A stretch of DNA of 64,000 bases from Streptomyces ruber (GCF_014648075.1 NZ_BMQK01000009.1:220761-284760), one strand, 5' to 3'. Numbered from the stretch's first letter, positions 51,037 through 60,701 are shown. The notes: generated from the sequence alone by a model not told the origin. Numbers and translations are program-made.

Positions 51037-52193
51037 GGGACGGTCCTTTCGGTGTGCTGCTGGCTGTGCTGGCTGTGCTGGCTGTGCTGGGTGTGCTGGG
51101 TGTGCTGGGGCTGTGCGATCCGGGCGGATCCGCCGCCGGTCCCGGCGGGATCCTCCGGGCAACCGCACGAGGTGCGGTGGACGAACGCGCAGGGCAGCCG
51201 CACGGTACGGGCGGCACGCCCGGGAGCGTCCAGCCGGTCCAGGAGCAGCCGTACGGCCTGTGCGCCGATCTCCTTGCTGGGCTGGGCGATCGCGGTGAGC
51301 CGCGGCCGGAACAGGTCGGCCCAGGCGAAGTCGTCGAAACAGCACAGCGCCACGTCGTCCGGTACGGACAGGCCCAGCTCGCCGAGGGCGCGCAGGGCGC
51401 CGATCGTCATGGCGTTGTTGCCGGTGACGAGCGCGGTCGGGGGCGCCGGGCCGTCGAACAGCCCGAGGGTGGCCCGCCGGGCCGTCTCCGCGTCGGAGTC
51501 GCCGTGCACGAGGAGACCGCCGGGGGAACCGTCGGAGGAGTCGCCGGGGGAGGGCAGCCCCGCCTCCGCCAGCCCGAGGCGGTAGCCCGCGATCCGTTCC
51601 TCGGTGGTGCTCAGCCCCGGCAGGCCCGCGACCATGGCGATGCGCCGGTGGCCGAGTCCGGCGAGGTGGGTGACCAGCCGGGCGGTGGGACCGGTGTTCT
51701 CGCTCGACACCTGGTCGAAGGGAAATGGATCACCATCCGGCGGCGCCGGGACCAGCCGGTCCAGGAACACGGCCGGCACCCGGTGCCGGGCCAGATAGCG
51801 CAGCAGCCCGGCCGGCTGCGCGGAGGGCGCGGCGATCACACCGTCCACGCGGCGCTCGTGCAGCAGCCGGACGGCCTTCCGCTCGTGCTCCGGGTCGTCG
51901 TGCGGGTCGGCGATCAGCAGGCCGTAACCGTGCTCCAGGGCACCCGCCTCGACTCCCTGGAGGATCTCCGTGAAGTACGGGTTGCCGACCGCCGACACCG
52001 CGAGCCCGATGGACCGGGTCCGCGAGGTCACCAGGGAACGGGCCAGCGTGTTGTGCGTGTAGCCGAGCTTCTCGATGGCGTCCTCGACCAGCCGCCGGGT
52101 CTCGGGGCGCACCGCGCGCGTGTTGTTCAGGACATGGGAGACGGTCGCCACGGACACGCCCGCGTGCCGTGCGACGTCGACCATGGTGGGCAC
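51033..52193 (-). CDS. LacI family transcriptional regulator
   Basis: The 386-residue repressor has the LacI helix-turn-helix and hinge at the N-terminus (VDVARHAGVSVATVSHVLNNTRAVRPETRRLVEDAIEKLGYTHNTLARSL). The periplasmic-binding-like effector domain (65-340) includes NPYFTEILQGVE, VDGVIAAPS, VTHLAGLGHRRIAMVAGL and DDFAWADLFRPRLTAIAQPSKEIG. The last 30 residues are His/Gln/Ser/Thr repeats made by 9-base DNA repeats. GTG 52193 follows GAGGAG. It precedes the kinase gene and faces a near-perfect palindrome at 52256-52279, so it is most likely autoregulated and sugar-responsive. Confidence 0.93.
   Translation of the reverse strand: MPTMVDVARHAGVSVATVSHVLNNTRAVRPETRRLVEDAIEKLGYTHNTLARSLVTSRTRSIGLAVSAVGNPYFTEILQGVEAGALEHGYGLLIADPHDDPEHERKAVRLLHERRVDGVIAAPSAQPAGLLRYLARHRVPAVFLDRLVPAPPDGDPFPFDQVSSENTGPTARLVTHLAGLGHRRIAMVAGLPGLSTTEERIAGYRLGLAEAGLPSPGDSSDGSPGGLLVHGDSDAETARRATLGLFDGPAPPTALVTGNNAMTIGALRALGELGLSVPDDVALCCFDDFAWADLFRPRLTAIAQPSKEIGAQAVRLLLDRLDAPGRAARTVRLPCAFVHRTSCGCPEDPAGTGGGSARIAQPQHTQHTQHSQHSQHSQQHTERTVP
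51052..51116 (-). repeat. 9-bp coding repeat at the lacI-family 3' end
   Basis: About seven copies of CTGGCTGTG or CTGGGTGTG on the plus strand. They encode the QHTQHSQHS tail of the regulator and end 16 bases before its stop. Confidence 0.9.
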
Positions 52194-52255
52194 GGCGCTC
52201 CTCTTCGTGAACGATCAGCTGTCCGGGCGGAACGTACCGCATGCGGACCGTCCGG

Positions 52256-52279
52256 GTAAACGTTTGCGCAAGCGTTTAC
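52256..52279. promoter_or_regulatory. LacI-family operator
   Basis: A 24-bp palindrome with arms GTAAACGTTTGC and GCAAGCGTTTAC, one mismatch, centred on CG, the form expected for LacI-family sites. It is 63 bases upstream of the LacI start and 35 bases after the convergent-side regulator gene's stop. Confidence 0.85.
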
Positions 52280-52298
52280 GTCCCGGGACGCGCCCGAG

Positions 52299-53264
52299 TC
52301 ACTCCCAGTCCCACCCGATGCCCAGGATCCCCGAGCGCACACGTGGCTCGACGAGGTGCACCGAACGGTGCCGGGCGCTCAGCGTGAGCTCCCGGTGGCC
52401 GCTGCGCGGGGCCGCCGCCGTGTGCTGGGTGAACCGGTGGCAGCGGGCCGGCAGGGCGTGCTCGTCGAAGCGGATCTGGAGCGCGTACTGCCCGCCCGTG
52501 CAGCCGAACCCGCGGACGTACTCGCGTGACGCGCCGGCCGTTCCGTCCTCGACGGCGTACCGGAAGAGGAACGTGTCGCCGATGCGCAGCCGCACGTCGA
52601 AGAGCAGCTCGGCGACGAGCACCCCGGTGTCGTGGTGCCGGAGCACCCGCCCGGTGCGGCAGTTCTCCAGGGCGCGCACCGCCATGCGCTCGGGCGCGCA
52701 CCCGGGATCGCCGTGGTGCACGGCCACGTAGCGGTCCACGCCGTCCCGGTGGGCGCGCACGATGTGGTGCGACTCACGCGCCAGCAGTTCGCGGCGGCTG
52801 CCGATACGCACCCGCTCGTGGTGGCCGATGGTCTGCAGCCCGCCGTCCGGCGACGCGTCCAGCTCCCCCAGGAGCCGCTCCAGTACGCCTGTGGCCGCCA
52901 CCACGGAGCGGTACGAGCGACCGGCGGAACGTTCCGGCGAGGAGCGCTCCCCGTGCCCGGCGAGCAGGCGGATCAGCGACTCGTCGGGCAGGTGGAGGAT
53001 CTCCTCCAGGGCGCGGACCGCCCGCAGCGACTCGGGGCGCTGCGGGCGCCGGGCGCCCTGCTGCCAGTAGCTCAGGCTGGTCACGCCGACCCTGACCCCG
53101 TAGCGCGACAGATGGTGCTGGACGCGCTGCAGCGGTAGCCCCCGGGCGGCGATCGCGGCCCGCAGCGCGACATGGAAGGGGCCGCCTCGCAGGGCCGTCG
53201 CCAACTCCGCCGTACCTGCCGTGCCCGCCGTACCGACGTCCGCGTGCTCCGTGCCGTGCCGCAT
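52299..53264 (-). CDS. helix-turn-helix (XRE-like) regulatory protein
   Basis: This 321-residue protein has a DNA-binding part at about 28-100 (FHVALRAAIAARGLPLQRVQHHLSRYGVRVGVTSLSYWQQGARRPQRPESLRAVRALEEILHLPDESLIRLL). The C-terminal 200 residues form a soluble beta-rich domain with RIGSRRELLARESHHIVRAHRDGVDRYVAVHHGDPG. The QQGxRxPxRxxSLxAVxxLE pattern is shared by a Streptomyces family of conserved regulators. No ligand motif is recognised. ATG 53264 has GAGAGG upstream. It is divergent from uvrC, separated by 474 bases. Confidence 0.8.
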   Translation of the reverse strand: MRHGTEHADVGTAGTAGTAELATALRGGPFHVALRAAIAARGLPLQRVQHHLSRYGVRVGVTSLSYWQQGARRPQRPESLRAVRALEEILHLPDESLIRLLAGHGERSSPERSAGRSYRSVVAATGVLERLLGELDASPDGGLQTIGHHERVRIGSRRELLARESHHIVRAHRDGVDRYVAVHHGDPGCAPERMAVRALENCRTGRVLRHHDTGVLVAELLFDVRLRIGDTFLFRYAVEDGTAGASREYVRGFGCTGGQYALQIRFDEHALPARCHRFTQHTAAAPRSGHRELTLSARHRSVHLVEPRVRSGILGIGWDWE

Positions 53265-53738
53265 GCAGAGGCCTCTCTGTGTGGAGTGCGATGGCTGGTC
53301 AGACCGTTCGCGCGGGTCGACCGGGGTGCCGCCACAGCGTCCGCGAGCCCGGGCACGCCCCTCGCGGGGGGCGGTGGGCGGCCCCAAGTCATCCCGCATT
53401 GAAGCGTGTTGACCAGGAGCCGACAACACCGGCAGCGCAACACCGGCCTCACTCCGCACGGGGCCGGCCGCCGTGCTCCGCACTGCGGGGAAGGGTGTGC
53501 CGCGTGGGCCGACAACACTTACTTGTGCAGGAAGCCGCGGTCCGGGCCGGCGGCGGCGGGCTCCCCGGGAGCCTCCGTCAGCGGTCCGGAGAGGCGGATG
53601 ATGACGGCCAAAACACGGCGTGTCGTCCGCCCGTGCACGGGGGCGCCCGGGTGCGCGGATCAGTACGCTCCGTGAGGGTGCCGGGCCACTGTCCACAGGG
53701 CCGCCGCGATGTCGGTCACCGCCAGTAGGGTGTCTGAC
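53265..53738. other. 474-bp intergenic region between the HTH gene and uvrC
   Basis: I see no convincing gene. It holds two copies of GCCGACAACAC (about 53420 and 53508), the promoter of the HTH gene on the minus strand and the uvrC promoter at its right end. A short plus-strand frame at 53406-53675 has no ribosome site and poor composition. Confidence 0.6.
53709..53731 (+). promoter_or_regulatory. RecA-NDp-like (PafBC-type) promoter of uvrC
   Basis: ATGTCGGTC (53709-53717), 8 bases, TAGGGT (53726-53731). Seven of nine positions of TTGTCRGTG match and TANNNT is complete. The ATG is 7 bases beyond the -10, so the mRNA would be leaderless. Confidence 0.6.
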
Positions 53739-56156
53739 ATGGCCGACCCCTCCAGCTACCGCCCCAAGCCGGGAGAGATCCCGGACTCGCCCGGGGTGTA
53801 CAAGTTCCGTGACGAGCACCGCCGGGTGATCTACGTCGGAAAGGCGAAGAGCCTGCGCCAGCGCCTGGCGAACTACTTCCAGGACCTGGCGAACCTCCAC
53901 CCGCGCACCCGTTCCATGGTCACCACGGCCGCGTCCGTGGAGTGGACGGTGGTGTCCACGGAGGTGGAGGCGCTCCAGCTGGAGTACTCCTGGATCAAGG
54001 AATTCGACCCCCGGTTCAACGTCAAGTACCGCGACGACAAGAGCTACCCCTACCTCGCGGTCACCATGAACGAGCAGTACCCGCGCGTGCAGGTCATGCG
54101 GGGCCACAAGAAGAAGGGCGTGCGCTACTTCGGCCCGTACGCGCACGCGTGGGCGATCCGCGACACCGTCGACCTGCTGCTGCGCGTCTTCCCCGTGCGC
54201 ACCTGCTCGGCCGGCGTCTTCAAGAACGCCGCCCGCACCGGCCGCCCCTGCCTGCTGGGCTACATCGGCAAGTGCTCCGCCCCCTGCGTCGAGCGGATCT
54301 CCGCCGACGACCACTGGGAACTGGCCGAGGAGTTCTGCGACTTCATGGCCGGCCGCACCGGCACCTACCTCCGCCGCCTGGAGCGGCGGATGGCGGAGGC
54401 GGCCGAGGAGATGGAGTACGAGCGGGCGGCCCGCCTGCGCGACGACATCGGCGCCCTGAAGAAGGCCATGGAGAAGAACGCGGTCGTGCTCGCCGACGCG
54501 ACCGACGCCGACCTGATCGCGGTGGCCGAGGACGAGCTCGAGGCGGCCGTGCAGATCTTCCACGTCCGCGGCGGGCGCGTGCGCGGCCAGCGGGGCTGGG
54601 TGACCGACAAGGTGGAGGCGGTCACCATGAGCGGCCTCGTCGAACACGCCCTCCAGCAGCTGTACGGGGAGGAGACCGGCGACTCCGTCCCCAAGGAGGT
54701 CCTCGTCCCGGCGCTGCCCGACCCCGTGGAGCCCGTTCAGGAGTGGCTGACGGGCCGCCGCGGCGCCGGCGTGTCGCTGCGCATCCCGCAGCGCGGTGAC
54801 AAGAGGGCCCTGATGGAGACCGTGCAGCGGAACGCCCAGCAGGCGCTCGTGCTGCACAAGACCAAGCGTGCCTCCGACCTGACCACCCGCTCGCGCGCCC
54901 TGGAGGAGATCGCCGACGCGCTCGGCCTGGACGGCGCGCCCCTGCGGATCGAGTGCTACGACATCTCGCACCTCCAGGGCGAGGACGTGGTGGCGTCCAT
55001 GGTCGTTTTCGAGGACGGGCTGGCCCGCAAGAGCGAGTACCGGCGCTTCCAGATCAAGGGCTTCGAGGGCCAGGACGACGTCCGCTCCATGCACGAGGTG
55101 ATCACCCGCCGCTTCAAGCGGTACCTCGTGGAGAAGGAGAGGACGGGCGAGTGGACGGAGGGCGCGGAGCCGGACGACACCGAGGGACGGCTCAAGGACG
55201 AGGACGGCCGTCCCAGGCGTTTCGCCTACCCGCCGCAGCTCGTCGTCGTGGACGGCGGGCAGCCCCAGGTCGCCGCCGCCCGCCGGGCCCTCGACGAGCT
55301 GGGCATCGACGACATCGCGGTGTGCGGACTGGCCAAGCGCCTGGAGGAGGTGTGGGTCCCGGATGAGGACGACCCGGTGGTCCTGCCCCGGTCCAGTGAG
55401 GGCCTGTACCTGCTGCAGCGCGTCCGCGACGAGGCCCACCGCTTCGCGATCACCTACCAGCGCACCAAGCGCTCCAAGCGCATCCGCTCGGGGCCCCTGG
55501 ACGACGTGCCGGGCCTCGGCGAGACCCGCAAGCAGGCGCTGCTCAAGCACTTCGGCTCGGTGAAGAGACTGCGCACGGCGACGATCGAACAGATCTGCGA
55601 GGTCCCCGGCATAGGCCGGAAGACGGCGGAAACCATCGCCGTGGCCCTGGCCCGGGCGACCCCGCCGGCACCCGCCGTGAACACGGCGACCGGAGAGATC
55701 CTCGACGACGAGGACGAGCCCTGGACGGCAACTTCGGGTCCTGCGGACGGCGAGGGAGCAGGATCGCCGACCGGTCTCCCGGGCGGCGAGGGCTTCACAA
55801 CGGCGGAGGACTCCGCGGCGGACGGCGGCGAGGGGCCCCGGCCGGTGGCTCGCGCCTCGGGCGGCGAGGAGCCCGGTGGGGCGGAGGACGAGCCCGGGAC
55901 GGCAACTTCGGGTCCTGCGGACGGCGAGGGAGCAGGATCGCCGACCGGTCTCCCGGGCGGCGAGGGTGCCGGTGCGGCTGGGAGTGTCCCGGGCGGCGAG
56001 GGGCCCCGGCCGGTGGCTCGCGCCTCGGGCGGCGAGGAGCCCGGTGGGGCGGTGGGCCTCTCGGGCGGCGGCGAGGGGACGAGGGCAGAGACGCGTCCCA
56101 CTGAGCACCCCGTATCCGCGGGGCTGTCGGACGAACGACGGGGGCAGGAGAGATGA
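53739..56156 (+). CDS. uvrC: excinuclease ABC subunit C
   Basis: The 805-residue nuclease makes both incisions in nucleotide excision repair. It has the GIY-YIG-type domain (GVYKFRDEHRRVIYVGKAKSLRQRLANYF, about 20-48), the UVR motif (EEMEYERAARLRDDIGALKKAME, about 220-242), the RNase H-like domain (RIECYDISHLQGEDVVASMVVFEDG with catalytic Asp, LVVVDGGQPQVAAARRAL) and tandem helix-hairpin-helix motifs (DVPGLGETRKQALLKHFGS, VPGIGRKTAETIA) up to about 645. About 155 further residues are a Gly/Glu/Pro tail, containing a duplicated block of about 57 residues. ATG 53739 is probably leaderless. rapZ overlaps its stop by four bases. Confidence 0.97.
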   Translation: MADPSSYRPKPGEIPDSPGVYKFRDEHRRVIYVGKAKSLRQRLANYFQDLANLHPRTRSMVTTAASVEWTVVSTEVEALQLEYSWIKEFDPRFNVKYRDDKSYPYLAVTMNEQYPRVQVMRGHKKKGVRYFGPYAHAWAIRDTVDLLLRVFPVRTCSAGVFKNAARTGRPCLLGYIGKCSAPCVERISADDHWELAEEFCDFMAGRTGTYLRRLERRMAEAAEEMEYERAARLRDDIGALKKAMEKNAVVLADATDADLIAVAEDELEAAVQIFHVRGGRVRGQRGWVTDKVEAVTMSGLVEHALQQLYGEETGDSVPKEVLVPALPDPVEPVQEWLTGRRGAGVSLRIPQRGDKRALMETVQRNAQQALVLHKTKRASDLTTRSRALEEIADALGLDGAPLRIECYDISHLQGEDVVASMVVFEDGLARKSEYRRFQIKGFEGQDDVRSMHEVITRRFKRYLVEKERTGEWTEGAEPDDTEGRLKDEDGRPRRFAYPPQLVVVDGGQPQVAAARRALDELGIDDIAVCGLAKRLEEVWVPDEDDPVVLPRSSEGLYLLQRVRDEAHRFAITYQRTKRSKRIRSGPLDDVPGLGETRKQALLKHFGSVKRLRTATIEQICEVPGIGRKTAETIAVALARATPPAPAVNTATGEILDDEDEPWTATSGPADGEGAGSPTGLPGGEGFTTAEDSAADGGEGPRPVARASGGEEPGGAEDEPGTATSGPADGEGAGSPTGLPGGEGAGAAGSVPGGEGPRPVARASGGEEPGGAVGLSGGGEGTRAETRPTEHPVSAGLSDERRGQER
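55725..56055 (+). repeat. tandem duplication of about 170 bp in the uvrC 3' end
   Basis: The block beginning at 55725 (ACGGCAACTTCGGGTCCTGC) recurs at 55899, and its second half (AGGGGCCCCGGCCGGTGGCT at 55831) recurs at 55999. The copies are near-identical and stay in frame, so each half of the Gly/Glu-rich tail repeats SGPADGEGAGSPTGLPGGEG. Confidence 0.92.
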
Positions 56157-57169
56157 CCGGACACGACGAGCGCGACGACGAGCGCACGGTAGGGCGGCAC
56201 GAGACCACGCGCGAGGAGGCGGATGGTCACGGTCCGCCGCATCCGGCGGCACAGGAAGACGGGGCACAGGTGAGTACGGGCATCGAAACGGCCGGGGTCC
56301 CCGACACGGCCATCCCCGAGCTGGTGATCATCTCCGGCATGTCCGGCGCCGGCCGGTCCACCGCGGCCAAGTGCCTGGAGGACCTCGGCTGGTTCGTCGT
56401 CGACAACCTGCCGCCCGCGCTGATCCCCACCATGGTGGAGCTCGGCGCCCGCTCCCAGGGCAACGTGGCGCGGATCGCGGTCGTCGTCGACGTCCGCGGC
56501 CGCCGCTTCTTCGACAACCTCCGCGAGTCCCTCGCCGACCTGGAGGCCCGGCACGTCACCCGGCGGATCGTCTTCCTGGAGTCCTCCGACGACGCCCTGG
56601 TGCGCCGTTTCGAGTCCGTGCGCCGCCCGCACCCCCTCCAGGGCGACGGCCGCATCGTCGACGGCATCGCCGCCGAGCGGGAACTGCTGCGCGAGCTGCG
56701 CGGCGACGCCGACCTGGTGATCGACACCTCCAGCCTCAACGTGCACGAGCTGCGCGCCAAGATGGACGCCCAGTTCGCCGGCGAGGAGGAGCCCGAGCTG
56801 CGGGCCACCGTCATGTCCTTCGGCTTCAAGTACGGCCTCCCGGTCGACGCCGACCTGGTCGTGGACATGCGGTTCCTGCCCAACCCGCACTGGGTCCCCG
56901 AGCTGCGCCCGTACACCGGCCTCAACGAGGAGGTGTCGTCGTACGTCTACAACCAGCCCGGCGCCAAGGAGTTCCTCGACCGCTACTCCGAGCTGCTCCA
57001 GCTCATCGCCGCCGGGTACCGCCGCGAGGGCAAGCGCTACGTGACCGTCGCGGTCGGCTGCACCGGCGGCAAGCACCGCTCCGTCGCCACCGCCGAGAAG
57101 CTCGCCGCCCGGCTGTCCTCCCAGGGCGTGGAGACCGTGGTCGTGCACCGGGACCTGGGCCGCGAATGA
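56153..57169 (+). CDS. rapZ: RNase adapter protein RapZ (YvcJ)
   Basis: The 338-residue P-loop protein has a low-complexity start and Walker A GMSGAGRST (62-70), with Arg in place of the usual Lys, as common in actinobacterial RapZ. It also has FVVDNLPPALIPTM, VVDVRGRRFF, FLESSDDALVRRFESVRRPHPL and the C-terminal domain with GFKYGLP, DMRFLPNPHW and VAVGCTGGKHRSVATAEKLA, whose Cys/His/Lys cluster binds RNA or GlcN6P. In proteobacteria it regulates glmS via RNase E; in Gram-positives the role is less clear. ATG 56153 overlaps the uvrC stop (ATGA); a GTG at 56270 is a possible shorter start. Confidence 0.95.
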   Translation: MTGHDERDDERTVGRHETTREEADGHGPPHPAAQEDGAQVSTGIETAGVPDTAIPELVIISGMSGAGRSTAAKCLEDLGWFVVDNLPPALIPTMVELGARSQGNVARIAVVVDVRGRRFFDNLRESLADLEARHVTRRIVFLESSDDALVRRFESVRRPHPLQGDGRIVDGIAAERELLRELRGDADLVIDTSSLNVHELRAKMDAQFAGEEEPELRATVMSFGFKYGLPVDADLVVDMRFLPNPHWVPELRPYTGLNEEVSSYVYNQPGAKEFLDRYSELLQLIAAGYRREGKRYVTVAVGCTGGKHRSVATAEKLAARLSSQGVETVVVHRDLGRE

Positions 57170-58260
57170 CCGGACGCACGTTGCGGCTGAGCCGGCTGCG
57201 CAGGGCCGCCCCAGAAGGCCGCGGGGGCCGCGGCGGCAGACCAGCGGAGGCACGTGAGCCGCGCGAGACACGGGGCGGCCGCCCGCGCCGCCGCGGCGCC
57301 CAGCCCAAGGTCGTCGCGCTCGGCGGCGGCATGGGCCTGTCCGCCTCGCTGGCCGCCCTGCGCCGGATCACCGGCGACCTCACCGCCGTCGTCACCGTGG
57401 CCGACGACGGCGGCTCCAGCGGGCGCCTCCGCGACGAGCTGGGCGTGCTGCCGCCCGGCGACCTGCGCAAGGCGCTGGCCGCGCTGTGCGGCGACGACGA
57501 CTGGGGCCAGACCTGGGCGCGGGTCATCCAGCACCGCTTCCAGAGCGAGGGCGACCTGCACGGCCACGCGGTGGGCAACGTGCTGATCGTCGCCCTGTGG
57601 GAACAGCTCGGCGACCACGTCCAGGCACTCGACCTGGTCGGCAGGCTGCTCGGCGCGCACGGCCGGGTGCTCCCCATGTCCGCCGTACCCCTGGAGCTGC
57701 AGGCGCTGGTCAGGGGACACGACCCGGACCGCCCGGACGACATCGACACCGTACGGGGACAGGCGACCGTCGCCCTCACGCCCGGCGAGGTGCAGTCCGT
57801 GCACCTGGTGCCGCACGACCCGCCCGCCGTCCCCGAGGCCGTCGCGGCGGTCCTCGACGCGGACTGGGTGGTCATCGGTCCCGGCTCCTGGTTCTCCTCG
57901 GTCATGCCCCACCTGCTCGTGCCCGAGCTGCTGGACGCCCTCACGGCCACCAAGGCGCGCCGCGTGCTGTCCCTGAACCTCGCCCCGCAGCCCGGAGAAA
58001 CCGAAGGGTTCTCCCCGCAGCGTCATTTGGAGGTTTTGGCACGACACGCCCCTAAACTCGCCCTGGACGTGGTGCTGGCCGACACGGCCGCCGTGCCCGA
58101 CCGCGAGTCGCTCACCGAGGCCGCCAAGAGGTTCGGAGCGGCGGTCGAGCTGGCGCCGGTGGCCAGGACCGACGGAACCCCGCGGCACGACCCGGAGCTG
58201 TTGGCCGCCGCGTACGACCGTATTTTTCGGATGCATGGAAGGATCGGCCCATGGCGATGA
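57166..58260 (+). CDS. yvcK: gluconeogenesis factor YvcK/CofD-like protein
   Basis: The 364-residue protein has an Arg/Gly-rich N-terminus of 45 residues, then the CofD/YvcK core: VVALGGGMGLSASLAALRRIT (nucleotide loop), VVTVADDGGSSGRLRDELGVLPPGDLRKALAALC, HAVGNVLIVALW, and DWVVIGPGSWFSSVMPHLLVPELLDALTATKARRVLSLNLAPQPGETEGF. YvcK binds UDP-sugars and helps direct carbon to cell-wall precursors in gluconeogenic growth in Bacillus and mycobacteria. ATG 57166 overlaps the rapZ stop (ATGA). It overlaps whiA by up to 10 bases at the 3' end. Confidence 0.95.
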   Translation: MTGRTLRLSRLRRAAPEGRGGRGGRPAEAREPRETRGGRPRRRGAQPKVVALGGGMGLSASLAALRRITGDLTAVVTVADDGGSSGRLRDELGVLPPGDLRKALAALCGDDDWGQTWARVIQHRFQSEGDLHGHAVGNVLIVALWEQLGDHVQALDLVGRLLGAHGRVLPMSAVPLELQALVRGHDPDRPDDIDTVRGQATVALTPGEVQSVHLVPHDPPAVPEAVAAVLDADWVVIGPGSWFSSVMPHLLVPELLDALTATKARRVLSLNLAPQPGETEGFSPQRHLEVLARHAPKLALDVVLADTAAVPDRESLTEAAKRFGAAVELAPVARTDGTPRHDPELLAAAYDRIFRMHGRIGPWR

Positions 58261-59240
58261 CGGCAGCGGTGAAGGACGAGATCTCCCGGCTACCCGTCAC
58301 CCGGACCTGCTGCAGAAAGGCGGAGGTCTCGGCGATCCTTCGGTTCGCGGGCGGGCTGCACCTGGTGAGCGGCCGCATCGTGATCGAGGCGGAGCTGGAC
58401 ACGGCGTCGGCGGCCCGCCGGCTCAAGCGGGACATCCTGGAGATCTTCGGCCACAGCTCCGAACTGATCGTCATGGCGCCCGGAGGACTGCGCCGCGGCT
58501 CCCGCTACGTCGTGCGCGTGGTCGCCGGCGGTGACCAGCTGGCCCGCCAGACCGGGCTCGTCGACGGCCGGGGCCGCCCGATCCGCGGCCTGCCCCCGCA
58601 GGTGGTCTCCGGGGCCACCTGCGACGCGGAGGCGGCCTGGCGCGGCGCCTTCCTGGCGCACGGCTCGCTCACCGAACCGGGCCGCTCCTCCTCCCTGGAG
58701 GTGACCTGCCCCGGTCCCGAGGCCGCGCTCGCGCTGGTCGGCGCCGCCCGCCGGCTGTCGATCGCCGCGAAGGCCCGCGAGGTGCGCGGCGTGGACCGGG
58801 TCGTCGTCCGGGACGGGGACGCCATCGGCGCCCTGCTCACCCGGCTCGGCGCCCACGACTCCGTGCTGGCCTGGGAGGAGCGGCGGATGCGCCGCGAGGT
58901 CCGCGCCACCGCCAACCGGCTCGCCAACTTCGACGACGCGAACCTGCGCCGCTCCGCGCGCGCGGCCGTCGCCGCCGGTGCCCGGGTGCAGCGCGCCCTG
59001 GAGATCCTCGCCGACGAGGTTCCCGAGCACCTCGCGGCGGCCGGACGGCTGCGCATGGAGCACAAGCAGGCCTCCCTGGAGGAGCTGGGCGCGCTCGCCG
59101 ACCCGCCACTGACCAAGGACGCCGTCGCGGGCCGTATCCGCCGGCTCCTGGCCATGGCCGACAAGCGGGCCGCCGACCTCGGCATCCCCGGCACGGAGGC
59201 CAACCTCTCCGAGGAACTGGCCGACAACCTGGCAGGCTGA
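58251..59240 (+). CDS. whiA: sporulation transcription factor WhiA
   Basis: This 329-residue developmental regulator acts with WhiB to turn on septation genes in aerial hyphae. It begins MAMTAAVKDEISRLPVTRTCCRKAEVSAILRFAGGLHLV; the first two thirds form a degenerate LAGLIDADG homing-endonuclease fold, and the C-terminus (EHKQASLEELGALADPPLTKDAVAGRIRRLLAMADKRA) is the helix-turn-helix that binds GACAC. ATG 58251 gives the standard N-terminus; ATG 58257 would give a classical four-base overlap with the yvcK stop. The arrangement uvrC-rapZ-yvcK-whiA is the common actinobacterial one. Confidence 0.98.
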   Translation: MAMTAAVKDEISRLPVTRTCCRKAEVSAILRFAGGLHLVSGRIVIEAELDTASAARRLKRDILEIFGHSSELIVMAPGGLRRGSRYVVRVVAGGDQLARQTGLVDGRGRPIRGLPPQVVSGATCDAEAAWRGAFLAHGSLTEPGRSSSLEVTCPGPEAALALVGAARRLSIAAKAREVRGVDRVVVRDGDAIGALLTRLGAHDSVLAWEERRMRREVRATANRLANFDDANLRRSARAAVAAGARVQRALEILADEVPEHLAAAGRLRMEHKQASLEELGALADPPLTKDAVAGRIRRLLAMADKRAADLGIPGTEANLSEELADNLAG

Positions 59241-59268
59241 CCGCCCCGGCGCCCGCGGGCGCCGGCGG
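59241..59268 (+). terminator. whiA terminator
   Basis: CCGGCGCCCGCGGGCGCCGG (59245-59264) is a perfect 20-bp palindrome, flanked by ACCG/CGGT pairing, directly after the stop. Confidence 0.8.
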
Positions 59269-59486
59269 TCGTCGTCAACCGTCCCCGGGGCGATCACTCC
59301 CTGTCATCGGTGCACCGTGGACGGGGCGGCCCGTACCCCTACCGACGGGTATGAATCGCCCCGCCGGGTATGGGCCATCTCAATGTCACCACCGGGGGCC
59401 CAGGGAGGTAGGGTCGTATGCGGTCGGGGACATCCCATACAGCTCGCCGGCATCGACGGTCGGCGTACCAACGAGGAGATCGGTTC

Positions 59487-60491
<1,005 letters not shown>

Positions 60492-60518
60492 GCAGCCAGG
60501 CAGGCACCTCGAGGTGAG

Positions 60519-60562
60519 CGCAGGGCTCGGGTGGCGTGAGAAGCGCCCCCGGGCCCTGCGCC
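60519..60562 (+). terminator. hairpin between gap and pgk
   Basis: GCGCAGGGCTCGG (60519-60531) pairs with CCGGGCCCTGCGC (60550-60562), 13 bp with one G-U pair. It may end the gap transcript partly. Confidence 0.75.
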
Positions 60563-60701
60563 GCCTGGCGTGCGGCCCACCGCCGCAGCCCCGCGTACCC
60601 GGTCGGTCGCCGTCGTCGTTCCCCGTGTGCGATGTCCATGTGATGGTCCCGACGGTCCCGGTGTCCGCGGACATACTCAGAGCCCTTCCAGGAGAACCCC
60701 T

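Noticed and set aside
53406..53675. Small gene between the HTH regulator and uvrC
   Set aside because: No Shine-Dalgarno site, irregular composition and no recognisable fold; left as intergenic.
52299..56267. Continuous minus-strand frame running from the HTH gene through all of uvrC
   Set aside because: Only the first 966 bases (52299-53264) code for the regulator; the extension is the antisense shadow of uvrC.
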